Assembly (NCBI RefSeq): GCF_000368925.1
Contig: NZ_KB849755.1
Coordinates: 776,416-840,415 of the forward strand
Reading direction: 5' to 3'
Length of the DNA: 64,000 bases
From: Acinetobacter bereziniae LMG 1003 = CIP 70.12
Lineage (GTDB): Bacteria > Pseudomonadota > Gammaproteobacteria > Pseudomonadales > Moraxellaceae
The position numbers were made by a program, and so were the translations under genes. The number at the start of each line of letters is the position of its first letter. The first letter of the stretch is position 1. Below are positions 63,859 to 64,000 of this stretch, piece by piece. A model generated the notes under the pieces. That model was not told the origin of the DNA and searched no databases. It saw only the letters and a program-made list of their open reading frames with translations.

Positions 63859-64000
63859 CTAAACCAAAATATTTTCATAATTTGGCAACGCCACACAACG
63901 ACAGCGAATTGGTTCACCAGGATGCCCACCGCTTGGCGGTTCATCCCATCGAAAAGTTTTACCATGCTTATGTTGATGATCTGGACGTACTCGATCATCC
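63859..64000 (-). CDS. SPP1 gp7/Mu F-like head morphogenesis protein, 5' end outside the window
   Basis: The last 46 codons are visible. DDRVRPDHQHKHGKTFRWDE, then the GGHPGEPIRCRCVALPNYEN segment, match the C-terminus of SPP1 gp7 / Mu F-type minor head proteins, including the HPGExIxCRC cysteine motif. Continuing to the right, portal and terminase genes are expected. Longer frames here on the other registers are shadows. Confidence 0.85.
   Translation of the reverse strand, partial: DDRVRPDHQHKHGKTFRWDEPPSGGHPGEPIRCRCVALPNYENILV

Noticed and set aside
63801..63998. 65-codon frame at the right edge
   Set aside because: Shadow of the head-morphogenesis protein, whose true frame shows the HPGEPIRCRC motif.
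1..64000. CRISPR arrays, rRNA and tRNA genes
   Set aside because: No regularly spaced repeats, no rRNA-like blocks and no cloverleaf with conserved tRNA bases was recognised; a tRNA missed by eye at the prophage edge remains possible.

Overview
The window looks like an Acinetobacter chromosome carrying the left part of an integrated siphovirus-type prophage. The clues are AT-rich DNA, a ubiCA pair, trmO, fpr, tcyP, rnk and glyA, an IS30-family element of IS18-like size, and many small Acinetobacter-style lipoproteins. The species cannot be fixed from sequence reading alone.

Region 1 (1-24 kb) is mostly housekeeping: two tandem CHAD-domain proteins (the first cut by the window edge), trmO, fpr, a DUF1877 protein, a secreted M16 metallopeptidase, a PhzF isomerase, the cystine importer tcyP, a flavin reductase-like protein, an MFS transporter, an NCS2 purine/urate-type permease, ubiC-ubiA, a DUF4139 (MuiA-like) protein, rnk and glyA. 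An IS3-family element (4160-5585, 3-bp target duplication ACG) sits in the loop of the terminator shared by fpr and the convergent DUF1877 gene.

Region 2 (16.9-31 kb) holds three paralogous lipobox-bearing alpha/beta hydrolases and possibly a decayed fourth. It also holds a dispersed cassette, present twice (9.16-9.46 kb and, inverted, 25.24-25.62 kb), made of a hairpin-bearing repeat followed by a 55-residue ORF that is intact in one copy and broken in the other.

Region 3 (28-42 kb) is gene-poor accessory DNA with many short genes: a DEDDh exonuclease, a ribbon-helix-helix protein, a roadblock-like protein, two four-cysteine membrane microproteins, tiny membrane peptides, MliC-like, DUF2799 and other lipoproteins, and a membrane-protein/HTH pair under two matched palindromic operators. 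A MAPEG gene is split by an IS30-family element (33040-34126, target duplication CCT), and a short IS3-type end fragment lies near 41.2 kb.

Region 4 (about 42.1 kb to the end) is the prophage. The integrase and a membrane-anchored GNAT-like gene run rightward; the lysis, tail and head genes run leftward. In transcription order from the right edge these are head morphogenesis (partial), two unknown genes, DUF2213 protease/scaffold, decoration, capsid, head-tail joining, tail terminator and tube genes, a frameshifted tail chaperone pair, a phosphoribosyltransferase cargo gene, a tape measure with an embedded M15-type peptidase, distal tail genes, an SGNH tail protein, NlpC/P60, the J-like tip protein and holins. 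The endolysin is internally deleted and frameshifted, so the prophage may be unable to lyse its host. Hairpin terminators bracket several cargo-like genes inside the structural operon.
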